From Bacteroidales bacterium KHT7 (GTDB lineage: Bacteria > Bacteroidota > Bacteroidia > Bacteroidales > Bacteroidaceae), in NCBI GenBank assembly GCA_900102385.1, contig FNBQ01000004.1, forward strand, positions 62,001 to 126,000: DNA of 64,000 nt, given 5' to 3'. The notes under the pieces were generated by a model. It saw only the letters and a list, made by a program, of their open reading frames with translations, was not told the origin of the DNA and ran no database searches. Position 1 is the first letter of the stretch, and every line of letters begins with the position of its first letter. The position numbers and the translations under genes were made by a program. Shown piece after piece: positions 52,977 through 61,528 of the stretch.

Positions 52977-55973
52977 TTATTTCAATTTACCAAAGAAAAA
53001 TACAGAGTTGTTATCGATATTGAGAGAACGAGTTCCGCGATTGCGGGCAATACTGTAGAACTTACCGAATTCTTCAGTTGCATAGTAGGCCAAGTCCTCC
53101 TTTGTGATGGTTTTATCACCAATTGTCGAGAGAATAGCAACCGACCCGTCTGCAATACAATTCCGAGGCATAAAGCAAGCACGCGGATAGTAGGTCAAAT
53201 TAGGCACTAACACACAATCTGTGTGATTCAGAAATTTTCCGACTTCCAAATCGCAGACATTGTCTATAAACATGTCGTAGCCTTCAATGTTGACAATCTC
53301 ATTGTTTCCAATGTTCCGAGATTTTAGCACACGAATGGTTCCTTGTTGCTGAGTGTTAGACTTTGTGAGGACACGGTCTCTGAAAGCCTTAAAAATGCCA
53401 AATTCCATCTTACTTGCAGCTTCATCAAAATCCTTATTTCGATAGATTAGCCAATAAGGAAACTTCGAATCCGTAATATAAGTTTGTGGTTTTACTTCAA
53501 CAGATTTAGTTATGTAAGACTCTATTTTCGTCAACCCTTTCTTCACCTTTTTGTTGATTGTAAATGCTATGGTTTCTATCTTGACTCCCTTAAAACCCTT
53601 TTCTCCGAAATCAACAATATTTGTTATCGGGAATTCATTCATCAATTGGCGAGTCTTGCCGAATTCAGGAGCATTTATCAGACTCTTGGGAACGATAAGT
53701 GAAACAACATCTCCAAGTTCAATGGATTTTTCAATAAAGAAAGAAAAAATGTTGTTGGTGTCTGTATTGGTTACAGATTGCTTGTATGCTTTCAGTAATG
53801 CCTTGTCCTTTACCTTCATGTAAGGCGGATTGCCAACCACTATATCGTATCGCTTTGGAAAAGACTCAAGCAACGTATCTTTATTGATAAAGTTCAGCCT
53901 TACGTTCTCAGGAAGAGGAATTGACTGGAGAATTTGCTTCAACAATGCAATGCTGTCGGGATTGATGTCAATAACATCTATATGCAGTTCTGCCACATTT
54001 GCATACTTCATAAAGAGCGAAGGCAAAAAATTGCCTACTCCTGTAGCAGGCTCCAAAATATGAAGTATCTTAGAGTCTGGATAATCGGGCAGGTTCTTAA
54101 CAACCGAGTAGCAAATATCCTGTCTGGTATAGTATGCCGCAGTTTCCTCCCTTGCCCCGTTGGCGTATTCAGCAATTTTTGCCAAACGTACAAAGCCAAG
54201 TTTTTTGTGTTTCCTGACGTATTTCAGCAAATTGTCAGTATCTGTAAGTTCACTCTTTTCAATTATGCCTTGCACTTCTTGATCTGTTAATTCAGCCTCA
54301 ACAACTTTGCCTTTAATCTTTTGGGCGATCTGTTGAAATATGATGGTAGGAACGGCTTCACCCAAACTCTGTCTGATATTCGGATCTTCTTTCTTCAGAT
54401 ATTTCTGCTTTTCCACCAATGGCAAGACATTCAACTGGGCATAAGGTATCGCACTCCATTCAAATGATTGAGGTACAGACATCATCAACATTACTTCCCT
54501 AATAGAGAATACACGATTATCTGTTGGATGAACCGTATTTTGACTTGCCATGATGTCATTACGGGTATGAACACAAGGTGGCACTTTATCCCAATACTGA
54601 CGAGTATACTTATCACCGTTTTTTCGTTGGTTGAAGATAATTTCTCCATCTTTTTCATGATGAGGAATGCGGCTCTCGTCCTCATTGTCAAAAGCAGACT
54701 GTCCCTCAGTAATGTTTTCAATCCAACTAACCATATGGGGCGCATACGGGCGAAATGTATGGTAGATATCTTTATCCCATATTTCACCCATATAGTGCAG
54801 ATGAGGCAAATGTCCAATCGTTTGACGCAGCGTCTGCTCTTCTTGTCGGTCTGGAAATAGTTCGAGAGGTGTAATCTCTTTCAGGTCTTTTCTCACTCCA
54901 ATGACCAAAGTTCTTGTTCTACTGCTTGGATTGCCATAATCCTTGAAGTTGAGGACTTTGGCAGCAATGTTATAATCGCCAGCAAGGTCTAAGTCGATAG
55001 CTTCCCTAATAAGTTTGTCCTGACCATCAATATCTGTGCAGATAGATTTCAAAAATGCAGGAACATTCTCAAAGACAAAGAATCGTGGCTTTATTTGCAG
55101 AATAAGTTTGATAGACTCAACCACCAAAGAATTGCGTTTGAGTTCATTGCCTTTTTTGTGGTTTGCAACAGACATACCTTGGCAAGGAGGCGTTGCAATA
55201 ACAACATCTAAGTCTGTCATCCCTCTCATGTTCCGCCACATTTGTATCTCATGAAACACCTTGTCTTGTGTCTCCTGTAGTGTCATATCGCCACAAATAT
55301 AACCACTTTCATATATGCATTTATGGTTATATTTCTGGACATTCAGACGGCGTTCGATAAGTTCAACTGTAGCAACACAATTAAAATTCTCTTGCTTGAA
55401 TCCATAGCATCCTACACCAGCACAACTGAACAGGCTAATATAGGTAAGCCTATTTGGTTCTTGAGTTTTTATTAATACCTTGCTATCAACAAGTTGCTCT
55501 AACGTAGCATCGGTATATGTATCCCAAATCTGAAGTCGCTGTTTCTTATAATCAGCAAACAAGTGCTTAACAAACTGCAATTCAAAAACAAGACGCAAAT
55601 CATTTGGGTCATTATCTATTTCACCTTCTCTACGAGAGCCAACCCGAGCAATTTTTATCAAATACAGGTCTCTTATCCCATAGTAATCCAAATCACATTG
55701 TTTTCCTATATAGGGAATGAAATAATATAGTTTGTTGAGGGCAACAGTAGACGGAAAGCGCTTGCCCGTATAGTAAATCCTTGCCGTCCCGTCCAAAAAG
55801 TGCTCCACATTGTCTTTCTTGACATTGCAGATAAGGACATTCTTAGACAAATCCAAAAATTTCAAGTCTATATTTTGACCTTGATTTTTTACAATTTCCT
55901 TTGGATATTCAACTTGTATCTGGAATAAATCCAGTTGCTGAGGACGACTTTTTATTGTTTGTTGTCTTGGCAT
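52977..55973 (-). CDS. Fused cytosine-C5 and adenine-N6 DNA methyltransferase
   Basis: A 998-residue two-domain enzyme. After an N-terminal extension (about 1-170), the C5 domain has motif I SLFSCAGVGCYGF (about 178-190), catalytic motif IV TPPCQGMS (about 262-269, Cys nucleophile), ENV motif FENVP, and SSRTRTLVIGVR. The second part has N6-adenine motif I EPATGVGNF (about 637-645) and motif IV NPPYMK (about 717-722), with a TaqI-type C-terminal recognition region. Cytosine on one strand and adenine on the other suggests an asymmetric, type IIS-like recognition site. It is first in the operon and starts about 390 bases after the promoter. Confidence 0.93.
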   Translation of the reverse strand: MPRQQTIKSRPQQLDLFQIQVEYPKEIVKNQGQNIDLKFLDLSKNVLICNVKKDNVEHFLDGTARIYYTGKRFPSTVALNKLYYFIPYIGKQCDLDYYGIRDLYLIKIARVGSRREGEIDNDPNDLRLVFELQFVKHLFADYKKQRLQIWDTYTDATLEQLVDSKVLIKTQEPNRLTYISLFSCAGVGCYGFKQENFNCVATVELIERRLNVQKYNHKCIYESGYICGDMTLQETQDKVFHEIQMWRNMRGMTDLDVVIATPPCQGMSVANHKKGNELKRNSLVVESIKLILQIKPRFFVFENVPAFLKSICTDIDGQDKLIREAIDLDLAGDYNIAAKVLNFKDYGNPSSRTRTLVIGVRKDLKEITPLELFPDRQEEQTLRQTIGHLPHLHYMGEIWDKDIYHTFRPYAPHMVSWIENITEGQSAFDNEDESRIPHHEKDGEIIFNQRKNGDKYTRQYWDKVPPCVHTRNDIMASQNTVHPTDNRVFSIREVMLMMSVPQSFEWSAIPYAQLNVLPLVEKQKYLKKEDPNIRQSLGEAVPTIIFQQIAQKIKGKVVEAELTDQEVQGIIEKSELTDTDNLLKYVRKHKKLGFVRLAKIAEYANGAREETAAYYTRQDICYSVVKNLPDYPDSKILHILEPATGVGNFLPSLFMKYANVAELHIDVIDINPDSIALLKQILQSIPLPENVRLNFINKDTLLESFPKRYDIVVGNPPYMKVKDKALLKAYKQSVTNTDTNNIFSFFIEKSIELGDVVSLIVPKSLINAPEFGKTRQLMNEFPITNIVDFGEKGFKGVKIETIAFTINKKVKKGLTKIESYITKSVEVKPQTYITDSKFPYWLIYRNKDFDEAASKMEFGIFKAFRDRVLTKSNTQQQGTIRVLKSRNIGNNEIVNIEGYDMFIDNVCDLEVGKFLNHTDCVLVPNLTYYPRACFMPRNCIADGSVAILSTIGDKTITKEDLAYYATEEFGKFYSIARNRGTRSLNIDNNSVFFFGKLK

Positions 55974-56036
55974 AATGCAACTCTGCCTTATGCACCCTCA
56001 GTCAGGCCTGTTAATGTCAAATATCATCCACATACA

Positions 56037-56121
56037 AAAAGCGTGGGTGCTTGCATCTGCCTGTTGTCGTTCACGGCCTTCCACAGCCTCAGAGAAAAAC
56101 AGACAGAGAAACACCCACGCT
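56037..56121 (-). ncRNA. Structured hairpin in the leader of the type II RM operon
   Basis: On the minus strand the outer stem AGCGTGGGTG/CACCCACGCT and a second stem CTGTCTGTT/AACAGGCAG nest inside each other, and the outer stem is followed by TTTTT. This looks like an attenuator or the terminator of a short RNA, located about 60 bases before the methyltransferase start. Confidence 0.55.
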
Positions 56122-56239
56122 AGAGCATATAGTACACCCGTAAAGTGTGCTTTTGAGGACACTAAGCACCCTCGCAGCACACTACGGAGTAATATAACAC
56201 ACCCCGTGGAGTCACCCCTGCTTTTGTTTTTGTTCTCTG

Positions 56240-56345
56240 TTCTATTGTGGAAGTTTTGAACGACCAAAAACAAAGCGTCAGCAACGCCTTCTAATATGTA
56301 GTGCTCTACCCATTAGCTCCGTCCTTCTCTAAAGGACTTCACGGC
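56240..56345 (-). other. Degenerate tRNA-like segment
   Basis: On the minus strand the sequence reads GGAGCTAATGGGTAGAGCACTA, like a tRNA D-arm, then a short CTA/TAG stem enclosing CAT, then poor T-arm pairing. The acceptor stem cannot be closed, so an intact tRNA is ruled out. It may be a tRNA remnant. Confidence 0.3.
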
Positions 56346-56366
56346 CACGTCGGGCAGAATGCAACT

Positions 56367-56375
56367 GCAAAAGTA
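56367..56375 (-). promoter_or_regulatory. -7 box upstream of the type II RM operon
   Basis: TACTTTTGC on the minus strand matches the consensus and would create a leader of about 390 nt before the methyltransferase. Confidence 0.5.
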
Positions 56376-56624
56376 ATAAAATTCTTCGATTTTCTTCCCA
56401 TTCTCTCAAAAAATCACATTCGTCCCCAATTCTCTTACGAAAAAAAATTGTAGAAACAAGAGGGAAAGTTTACAAAATTTAGGGTTGATGCGTCAATTAC
56501 AACTCTGTTGCTTATTTTGCAAAGTGATGCCCTAGGGACATTACAAATGACCTTGACACAGTTCTGCTTACAATCCCTTTTGAAAAACAAGAGCAGAAAA
56601 AACGAAAGAGTTTTGCTTCTTCAC
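56376..56624. other. Intergenic stretch without a gene
   Basis: AT-rich sequence between the RM promoter and the repeat arrays; short open frames have no coding quality. Confidence 0.5.
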
Positions 56625-56657
56625 GTCCCGAACGAATCCCGAAGACATCCCGAACAT
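56625..56657. repeat. 11-bp repeat array D
   Basis: GTCCCGAACGA, ATCCCGAAGAC, ATCCCGAACAT: the same unit as arrays A and B. The nearby string TTTTGTATGTACCAAAAGAC (about 56720-56739) also occurs after array C. Confidence 0.75.
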
Positions 56658-56841
56658 TCCGGCTTGCTTGACCGTATATTCCCAGTTACTTGACCTACCT
56701 TGAACGTTCCTTCCCACCATTTTGTATGTACCAAAAGACAAAAAAAACACTTTTTCTATAATTTTAAGCTCCCAACAGAATTGTTAATTCAATTCAAAAT
56801 TTTCAACTTTCAACTTACTCATCATTATACGCTTTGTCGCC

Positions 56842-56929
56842 CCCTCTTACTATCCCCTTGCTATCCCCTTACTACCCTCTTGCTATCCCCTTACTTGCCT
56901 CTACCTTGAATCTATGTTGAATCTATGTT
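56842..56929. repeat. 11-bp repeat array E
   Basis: Eight units of 11 bp, from CCCTCTTACTA and TCCCCTTGCTA to GAATCTATGTT (twice). Confidence 0.85.
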
Positions 56930-57056
56930 GCCACAATTTTTCAACTCTCAAAAAAACATTATCAATTGTCTATTATGAATTTTGAATTATGAATTCCTAA
57001 TTACAATCCACTCTTTCAATTTCCAAGAATGTCAGACTCTTCTCATAAAAATTCAC

Positions 57057-57065
57057 TATATTTGC
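57057..57065 (+). promoter_or_regulatory. -7 box for the MATE transporter gene
   Basis: TATATTTGC, perfect consensus, 29 bases before the start codon. Confidence 0.7.
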
Positions 57066-57094
57066 ACACTTTTTCAGAATAAGACAAAGACACA

Positions 57095-58465
57095 ATGAAA
57101 TTATCATACTACAAACGCGAATACAAAAGTCTGCTGAAACTTGGAATTCCGATAACGATAGCGCAACTCGGCATGGTTCTGCAAAGCATGGCAGACACGC
57201 TTATGCTCGGTCAGCACTCGGCATCGGAACTTGCCGCCGCAGGATTCGTGAACTCGCTTCTGCTGCTTGCCCAGCTTCTGAGCATGGGCTTCTGCATGGC
57301 TGCCGTCCCTATTATCGGAAGCCTGTACGGCCAGCAGAAGACACACGAAATAACCGTCGCCCTGAAGTCGTCGCTCCTTGCCGACATGCTTCAAGGTCTC
57401 TTTGTATGCTCGCTTATGGCCGGCATCTATCTGCTATTGCCTTACATGGGGCTCGACGGCTCTCTGCTGCCGCTCATGCAGAGCTACTACATCATTCTGC
57501 TGCCGTCGCTGCTTGTAATGAGCGGCTGCACGGGCATGAAATCGTTTATGGACAGCATAAACGACACGCGCACGACGATGTGGATTGTCCTCGTGGGCAA
57601 TCTGTGGAACATAATCTTCAATTATCTGCTTATTTTCGGTAAGTTCGGATTCAGCGAGATGGGAATAGACGGCGCGGCATGGGCTACATCAACAAGCCGT
57701 GTGCTGATGCTTGCAATCTACATCGTTAACTTTGCATACAACAAGCGTTTTGCCAAGTATCGCGCCGAATGGAAAAACGCCAAAATCAGCATTGCCGAGA
57801 TGAAACGACAGAACAACATAGGCTGGCCTATAGCCCTACAGATAGTGGTGGAGCTGGCGGCCTTCTCTGGCGTTACGCTGCTGCTTGGCAAGGGCGGCGT
57901 TTCATGGGACGCGACGACGGCTCTCTCTTCGCATCAGGTAACCGTGCAGCTTGCATCGTTCATCTACATGTTCTACCTCGGCATCGGAACGGCGGTATCA
58001 ATCCGCGTGAGCAACCATTACGGGCAGAACAACTGGCAGAGCATAAAGGATTCGGCATACGCCGGATACCACATGATTCTGGCGGTGGGAATAATAAGCA
58101 CATCTGCCGTGTTCATGATGCGCCATCACATCACGGCCCTGTTCATATCCGACAGCGACCCCGAGGCACTTGCGCGCATCTCGGCAACGGTAGTGTCGAT
58201 GGTTCTTCCGCTGGTGTTCTATCAGGTTGGCGACGGCATTCAGACGTGCTTCGTCAATGCCCTTCGCGGCATCGGCGACGTAAAGAAGCTTCTGAAATAC
58301 TCGTTCATTGCCTACGGCGTGATAAGCATTCCGCTAAGTTACACGTTCGGCATCGCAATGGATGGCGGAGCGTGCGGTATATGGTGGGGATTTCCTTTCG
58401 GACTGTCGATTGCAGGCTATCTCTACTTCAAGCGGTTCAAGAAGCACATAGACAAGCATCTCTAA
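57095..58465 (+). CDS. MATE family efflux transporter
   Basis: A 456-residue integral membrane protein with twelve hydrophobic segments in two pseudo-symmetric halves, as in MATE transporters. The N-terminal motif PITIAQLGMVLQSMADTLMLGQHSASELAAAGF (about residues 19-51) and the equivalent in the second half (PIALQIVVELAAFSGVTLLLG, about 245-265) are characteristic. It exports cationic drugs, dyes or metabolites using a proton or sodium gradient. It converges with the small membrane protein gene on the other strand, with 3 bases between. Confidence 0.95.
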   Translation: MKLSYYKREYKSLLKLGIPITIAQLGMVLQSMADTLMLGQHSASELAAAGFVNSLLLLAQLLSMGFCMAAVPIIGSLYGQQKTHEITVALKSSLLADMLQGLFVCSLMAGIYLLLPYMGLDGSLLPLMQSYYIILLPSLLVMSGCTGMKSFMDSINDTRTTMWIVLVGNLWNIIFNYLLIFGKFGFSEMGIDGAAWATSTSRVLMLAIYIVNFAYNKRFAKYRAEWKNAKISIAEMKRQNNIGWPIALQIVVELAAFSGVTLLLGKGGVSWDATTALSSHQVTVQLASFIYMFYLGIGTAVSIRVSNHYGQNNWQSIKDSAYAGYHMILAVGIISTSAVFMMRHHITALFISDSDPEALARISATVVSMVLPLVFYQVGDGIQTCFVNALRGIGDVKKLLKYSFIAYGVISIPLSYTFGIAMDGGACGIWWGFPFGLSIAGYLYFKRFKKHIDKHL

Positions 58466-58468
58466 GCC

Positions 58469-58840
58469 CTACTTGTCCTTGTCGAGCTCAACAGGAATAC
58501 GGAAAGCCGTGTAAAGCTGAAGAATAGTGGCAACGGTGAGGGCAAGCATCCACTCGTTGCGGATATACATGTTAAGAATGAACTTGCCGTTAAGGTACAT
58601 CAGCATTCCGGTAAGGAGAAAGAGTACATCGCTGATAATCTGCATACGGCGAAGGCGGCGGAGAATGAAGTTGCTGCCTTCGTAACGCTGCAGAAGCTGC
58701 ATAGGCACGAACATCAGAACTCCCACTCCATAAACAACATAGGCAGCCCACTGATGAAAGAAATAGCATCCTACACCTATCAACACAAGAATCATTCCGG
58801 CAGACATCATCATTACCTGCCAATCTTTCAATTTATTCAT
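58469..58840 (-). CDS. Small hypothetical membrane protein
   Basis: A 123-residue protein with four hydrophobic segments (about residues 9-27, 31-47, 67-83 and 93-110) and a basic loop (RLRRMQ). It lies 9 bases downstream of the DivIC-like gene on the same strand, so it is probably cotranscribed and could belong to cell division or envelope functions, but no family is recognised. Confidence 0.8.
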   Translation of the reverse strand: MNKLKDWQVMMMSAGMILVLIGVGCYFFHQWAAYVVYGVGVLMFVPMQLLQRYEGSNFILRRLRRMQIISDVLFLLTGMLMYLNGKFILNMYIRNEWMLALTVATILQLYTAFRIPVELDKDK

Positions 58841-58849
58841 AATTACTTT

Positions 58850-59161
58850 TTATTCCAGAATATAAATATCCTCATTGTCCGCCTTCATGAAATAGCGTTC
58901 GCGGGCAATACGCCTAATCTCCGACGAGTCGTTTTGCAGACGGTCGAGGCAGTCGCTGTCGTGCTTTATCGCCTTCTTGCACTCGGCAATACGCTCTTCG
59001 AGCTCCGATTTTTCCGACTGCATCTTGGCTCTCTGCCACAGGCTGTTCGAATCGACGATGCCAATCCACAGAAGGAAGATAAATATCGTTATTACATATT
59101 TATTCTTCAGAAAAGCCGGAGACGGCAGAGCCTTCTTCAGGCCAGACCATTTGATATTCAT
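58850..59161 (-). CDS. DivIC/FtsB-like septum formation initiator
   Basis: A 103-residue bitopic protein: short cytoplasmic N terminus, one membrane helix (about 23-38), a coiled coil (SEKSELEERIAECKKAIKHDSDCLDRL, about 48-75) and a C-terminal IRRIARERYFMKADNEDIYILE, the usual end of FtsB/DivIC proteins. It would link divisome proteins at the septum. Upstream of it lies the 11-bp array F. Confidence 0.85.
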   Translation of the reverse strand: MNIKWSGLKKALPSPAFLKNKYVITIFIFLLWIGIVDSNSLWQRAKMQSEKSELEERIAECKKAIKHDSDCLDRLQNDSSEIRRIARERYFMKADNEDIYILE

Positions 59162-59308
59162 ACTCTTATCGTTACTTTTTTTACAAGTTGCAAAAATAAT
59201 AACTTTATTCGAGTTTCACAATAGCACCGGCGGCAAACATCTATTATTATTACGCCGGCTCGGGATAAAATTCATACAAACAACGGATTGTATGCTTATC
59301 TTAACAGC
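59162..59308. other. Intergenic region upstream of the DivIC-like gene
   Basis: Contains the presumed minus-strand promoter; no ORF. Confidence 0.45.
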
Positions 59309-59451
59309 CTTACCGTACCTTGGACGTATCTTGAATCTATCTTCCTTCTACCTTCCCTCTATCTACCTTCTTCCTACCCTCTTCCTACCCTCTTCCTACC
59401 TTCTTCCTACCCTCTTCCTACCCTCTTCCTACCTTCTTCCTACCTTGCCAC
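59309..59451. repeat. 11-bp repeat array F
   Basis: Thirteen 11-bp units. Seven in the core are TACCCTCTTCC or TACCTTCTTCC; the leftmost units drift (TTGGACGTATC, TTGAATCTATC). The longest array in the window. Confidence 0.9.
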
Positions 59452-59608
59452 TATTTCACACTAAACGAACAATTTCTGGCGAAATTGTTCGTTATAAATC
59501 CCTAATTATCATCCGGTTCAGAATTTTCAACTTTCAACTTTCAACTTTCAACTTAATTTTCCCATTGAAAAGATGCGCCGCGTTTTCTTTTTAATCGTTT
59601 ATTTTCGC

Positions 59609-59617
59609 TACCTTTGC
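59609..59617 (+). promoter_or_regulatory. -7 box for dnaX
   Basis: TACCTTTGC, perfect consensus, 30 bases before the start. Confidence 0.7.
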
Positions 59618-59646
59618 GCTGAAATCAAAAAAAACATTTTAGGAGA

Positions 59647-61434
59647 ATGGAGAATTTCATTGTCTCGGCAAGAAAATACCGTCCGCAATCGTTCGACACG
59701 GTTGTGGGACAGGAGGCGTTGACCATAACGCTGAAGAATGCCATAAAGGAGAAGAAACTGGCACACGCCTACCTCTTCTGCGGACCGCGAGGCGTGGGAA
59801 AGACAACCTGCGCCCGAATCTTTGCAAAGACCATCAACTGCCTGTCGCCAAACCAGAATGGCGAGGCGTGCAACGAGTGCGAGAGTTGCGTGGCATTCAA
59901 CGAGCAGCGTTCGTACAACATCATAGAACTTGATGCGGCATCGAACAACAGCGTTGAGGACATACGCAGCCTGTGCGACCAAGTGCGCATCCCGCCGCAG
60001 ATTGGACAATACAAGGTTTTCATCATCGACGAGGTTCACATGCTGTCGCCATCAGCCTTCAACGCCTTTCTGAAGACGCTCGAAGAGCCGCCGGCACACG
60101 CCATCTTCATCCTTGCCACAACCGAGAAGCACAAGATTCTGCCAACAATCCTGAGCCGATGCCAGATTTATGACTTCAACCGAATGTCTGTTCAGGGCAT
60201 AGTGAACCATCTGACAAAGGTGGCAGAAAAAGAAGGCGTAGAGGCTGAACCCGAGGCTCTCGGCATCATAGCACAGAAAGCCGACGGCGGTATGCGCGAC
60301 GCGCTGTCAATCTTCGACCAGACGGTAAGTTTTACGCAGGGGCATCTCACTTATGATAATGTAATCAAGAACCTCAACGTTCTGGATTACGACTATTTCT
60401 TCAAACTAACCGACCTCGCACTCGAAAACAAGATTGGCGAGACGATGCTTCTCTTCAACGAGATTCTGGCGAAAGGCTTTCAGGGCGACCACTTCATAAA
60501 CGGATACGCATCGCACATGCGCGACCTGCTGGTGAGCAAGGACGAGGCAACCATCAGACTTCTCGAGGTTGGCGACAAGATTAAGGAACAGTACAAGGAA
60601 CAGGCAAAGAAATGCAGCGCCGGATTCCTGTACAAAGCCATAAAACTCTGCAACGAGTGCGGACTGAACTATCGCGTAAGCAAAAACCAGCGACTGCTCG
60701 TAGAACTCACACTAATAGAGGTGGCACAGATAACCCAGCCCGACGACGCCGTAGGCTCGGGGCGTAGCCCTAAGAAGATTATCAAACCCATAAAAGAGTT
60801 CAGAGTAAAGGTCGATGTAGTGTCGACCGTTGCTGCCGGAACTCACAGCGCGCCACAAGCCGCCACGCCGGCAAGCACGCCGCAGACGCAGGCCCGCAAG
60901 ATGCCCGAAGGTCTGAACACCACTCTGCCCAAGACGCTGCACCGCGGCAGACCGATGACAATATCGATTACCAATCCGCAGCAGATAAAGACTCAGGCCG
61001 ACATTGCCGTAGAGAATGCCCGGAAACAGAGCGAACAGAACAACAAGACAATATCTGCCAACGAGCAGAAACCGCTCGAAGACGGCAGCCTGTCGCACTA
61101 CTGGCGTAACTTCGCAAGCAACATGCTCGGCATAGAAGAGGCGGCAACAAAGCAGAGAATGTTCAACTCAACGCTGAAGATTCTCGATGCCAACACCTTC
61201 GAGGCGATTGTAGACAACAGCATCGTTCAGGGATACATCGACAATCTGCGTCCGCGAATAGAGAATTACCTGCGCGAAGTTCTGCAAAACTCGGCCGTGA
61301 CAATGAAGACGAGGGTGAGCGAACGGCAAGAGGTAAAACGTGCCTTCTCGAACAAAGAAAAATTCGACATGATGGTTAAGGAAAACCCAGCGCTGAAGGA
61401 CCTTCAGGAGATGTTCGGACTGACATTTGCATAA
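59647..61434 (+). CDS. dnaX: DNA polymerase III subunit gamma/tau
   Basis: A 595-residue clamp-loader ATPase. Walker A FCGPRGVGKTTCA (about residues 43-55), zinc site CNECESC (about 77-83 plus an earlier Cys), Walker B VFIIDEVHML (about 124-133) and the SRC motif in ILSRCQIYDF are present. The C-terminal third (about 380-595) is the less conserved tau-like region. No slippery heptamer for gamma production is evident by eye. It loads beta clamps at the replication fork. Confidence 0.97.
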   Translation: MENFIVSARKYRPQSFDTVVGQEALTITLKNAIKEKKLAHAYLFCGPRGVGKTTCARIFAKTINCLSPNQNGEACNECESCVAFNEQRSYNIIELDAASNNSVEDIRSLCDQVRIPPQIGQYKVFIIDEVHMLSPSAFNAFLKTLEEPPAHAIFILATTEKHKILPTILSRCQIYDFNRMSVQGIVNHLTKVAEKEGVEAEPEALGIIAQKADGGMRDALSIFDQTVSFTQGHLTYDNVIKNLNVLDYDYFFKLTDLALENKIGETMLLFNEILAKGFQGDHFINGYASHMRDLLVSKDEATIRLLEVGDKIKEQYKEQAKKCSAGFLYKAIKLCNECGLNYRVSKNQRLLVELTLIEVAQITQPDDAVGSGRSPKKIIKPIKEFRVKVDVVSTVAAGTHSAPQAATPASTPQTQARKMPEGLNTTLPKTLHRGRPMTISITNPQQIKTQADIAVENARKQSEQNNKTISANEQKPLEDGSLSHYWRNFASNMLGIEEAATKQRMFNSTLKILDANTFEAIVDNSIVQGYIDNLRPRIENYLREVLQNSAVTMKTRVSERQEVKRAFSNKEKFDMMVKENPALKDLQEMFGLTFA

Positions 61435-61443
61435 AAAATATGA

Positions 61444-61483
61444 AAAAGACCGTGTCAAGAATCAAACTTGGCACGGTCTTTGT
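61444..61483 (+). terminator. Terminator after dnaX
   Basis: AAGACCGTG with CACGGTCTT stem followed by TTGTTTGG. Confidence 0.8.
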
Positions 61484-61528
61484 TTGGTACAACATGACTA
61501 ACGATTTTTCAAACTAAAAAAATATATT

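Noticed and set aside
56240-56345. Intact tRNA gene
   Set aside because: Only the D-arm-like part is good; acceptor and T stems cannot be paired.
59309-59451. Possible CRISPR array
   Set aside because: Units are 11 bp, contiguous and spacer-free; no cas genes in the window.
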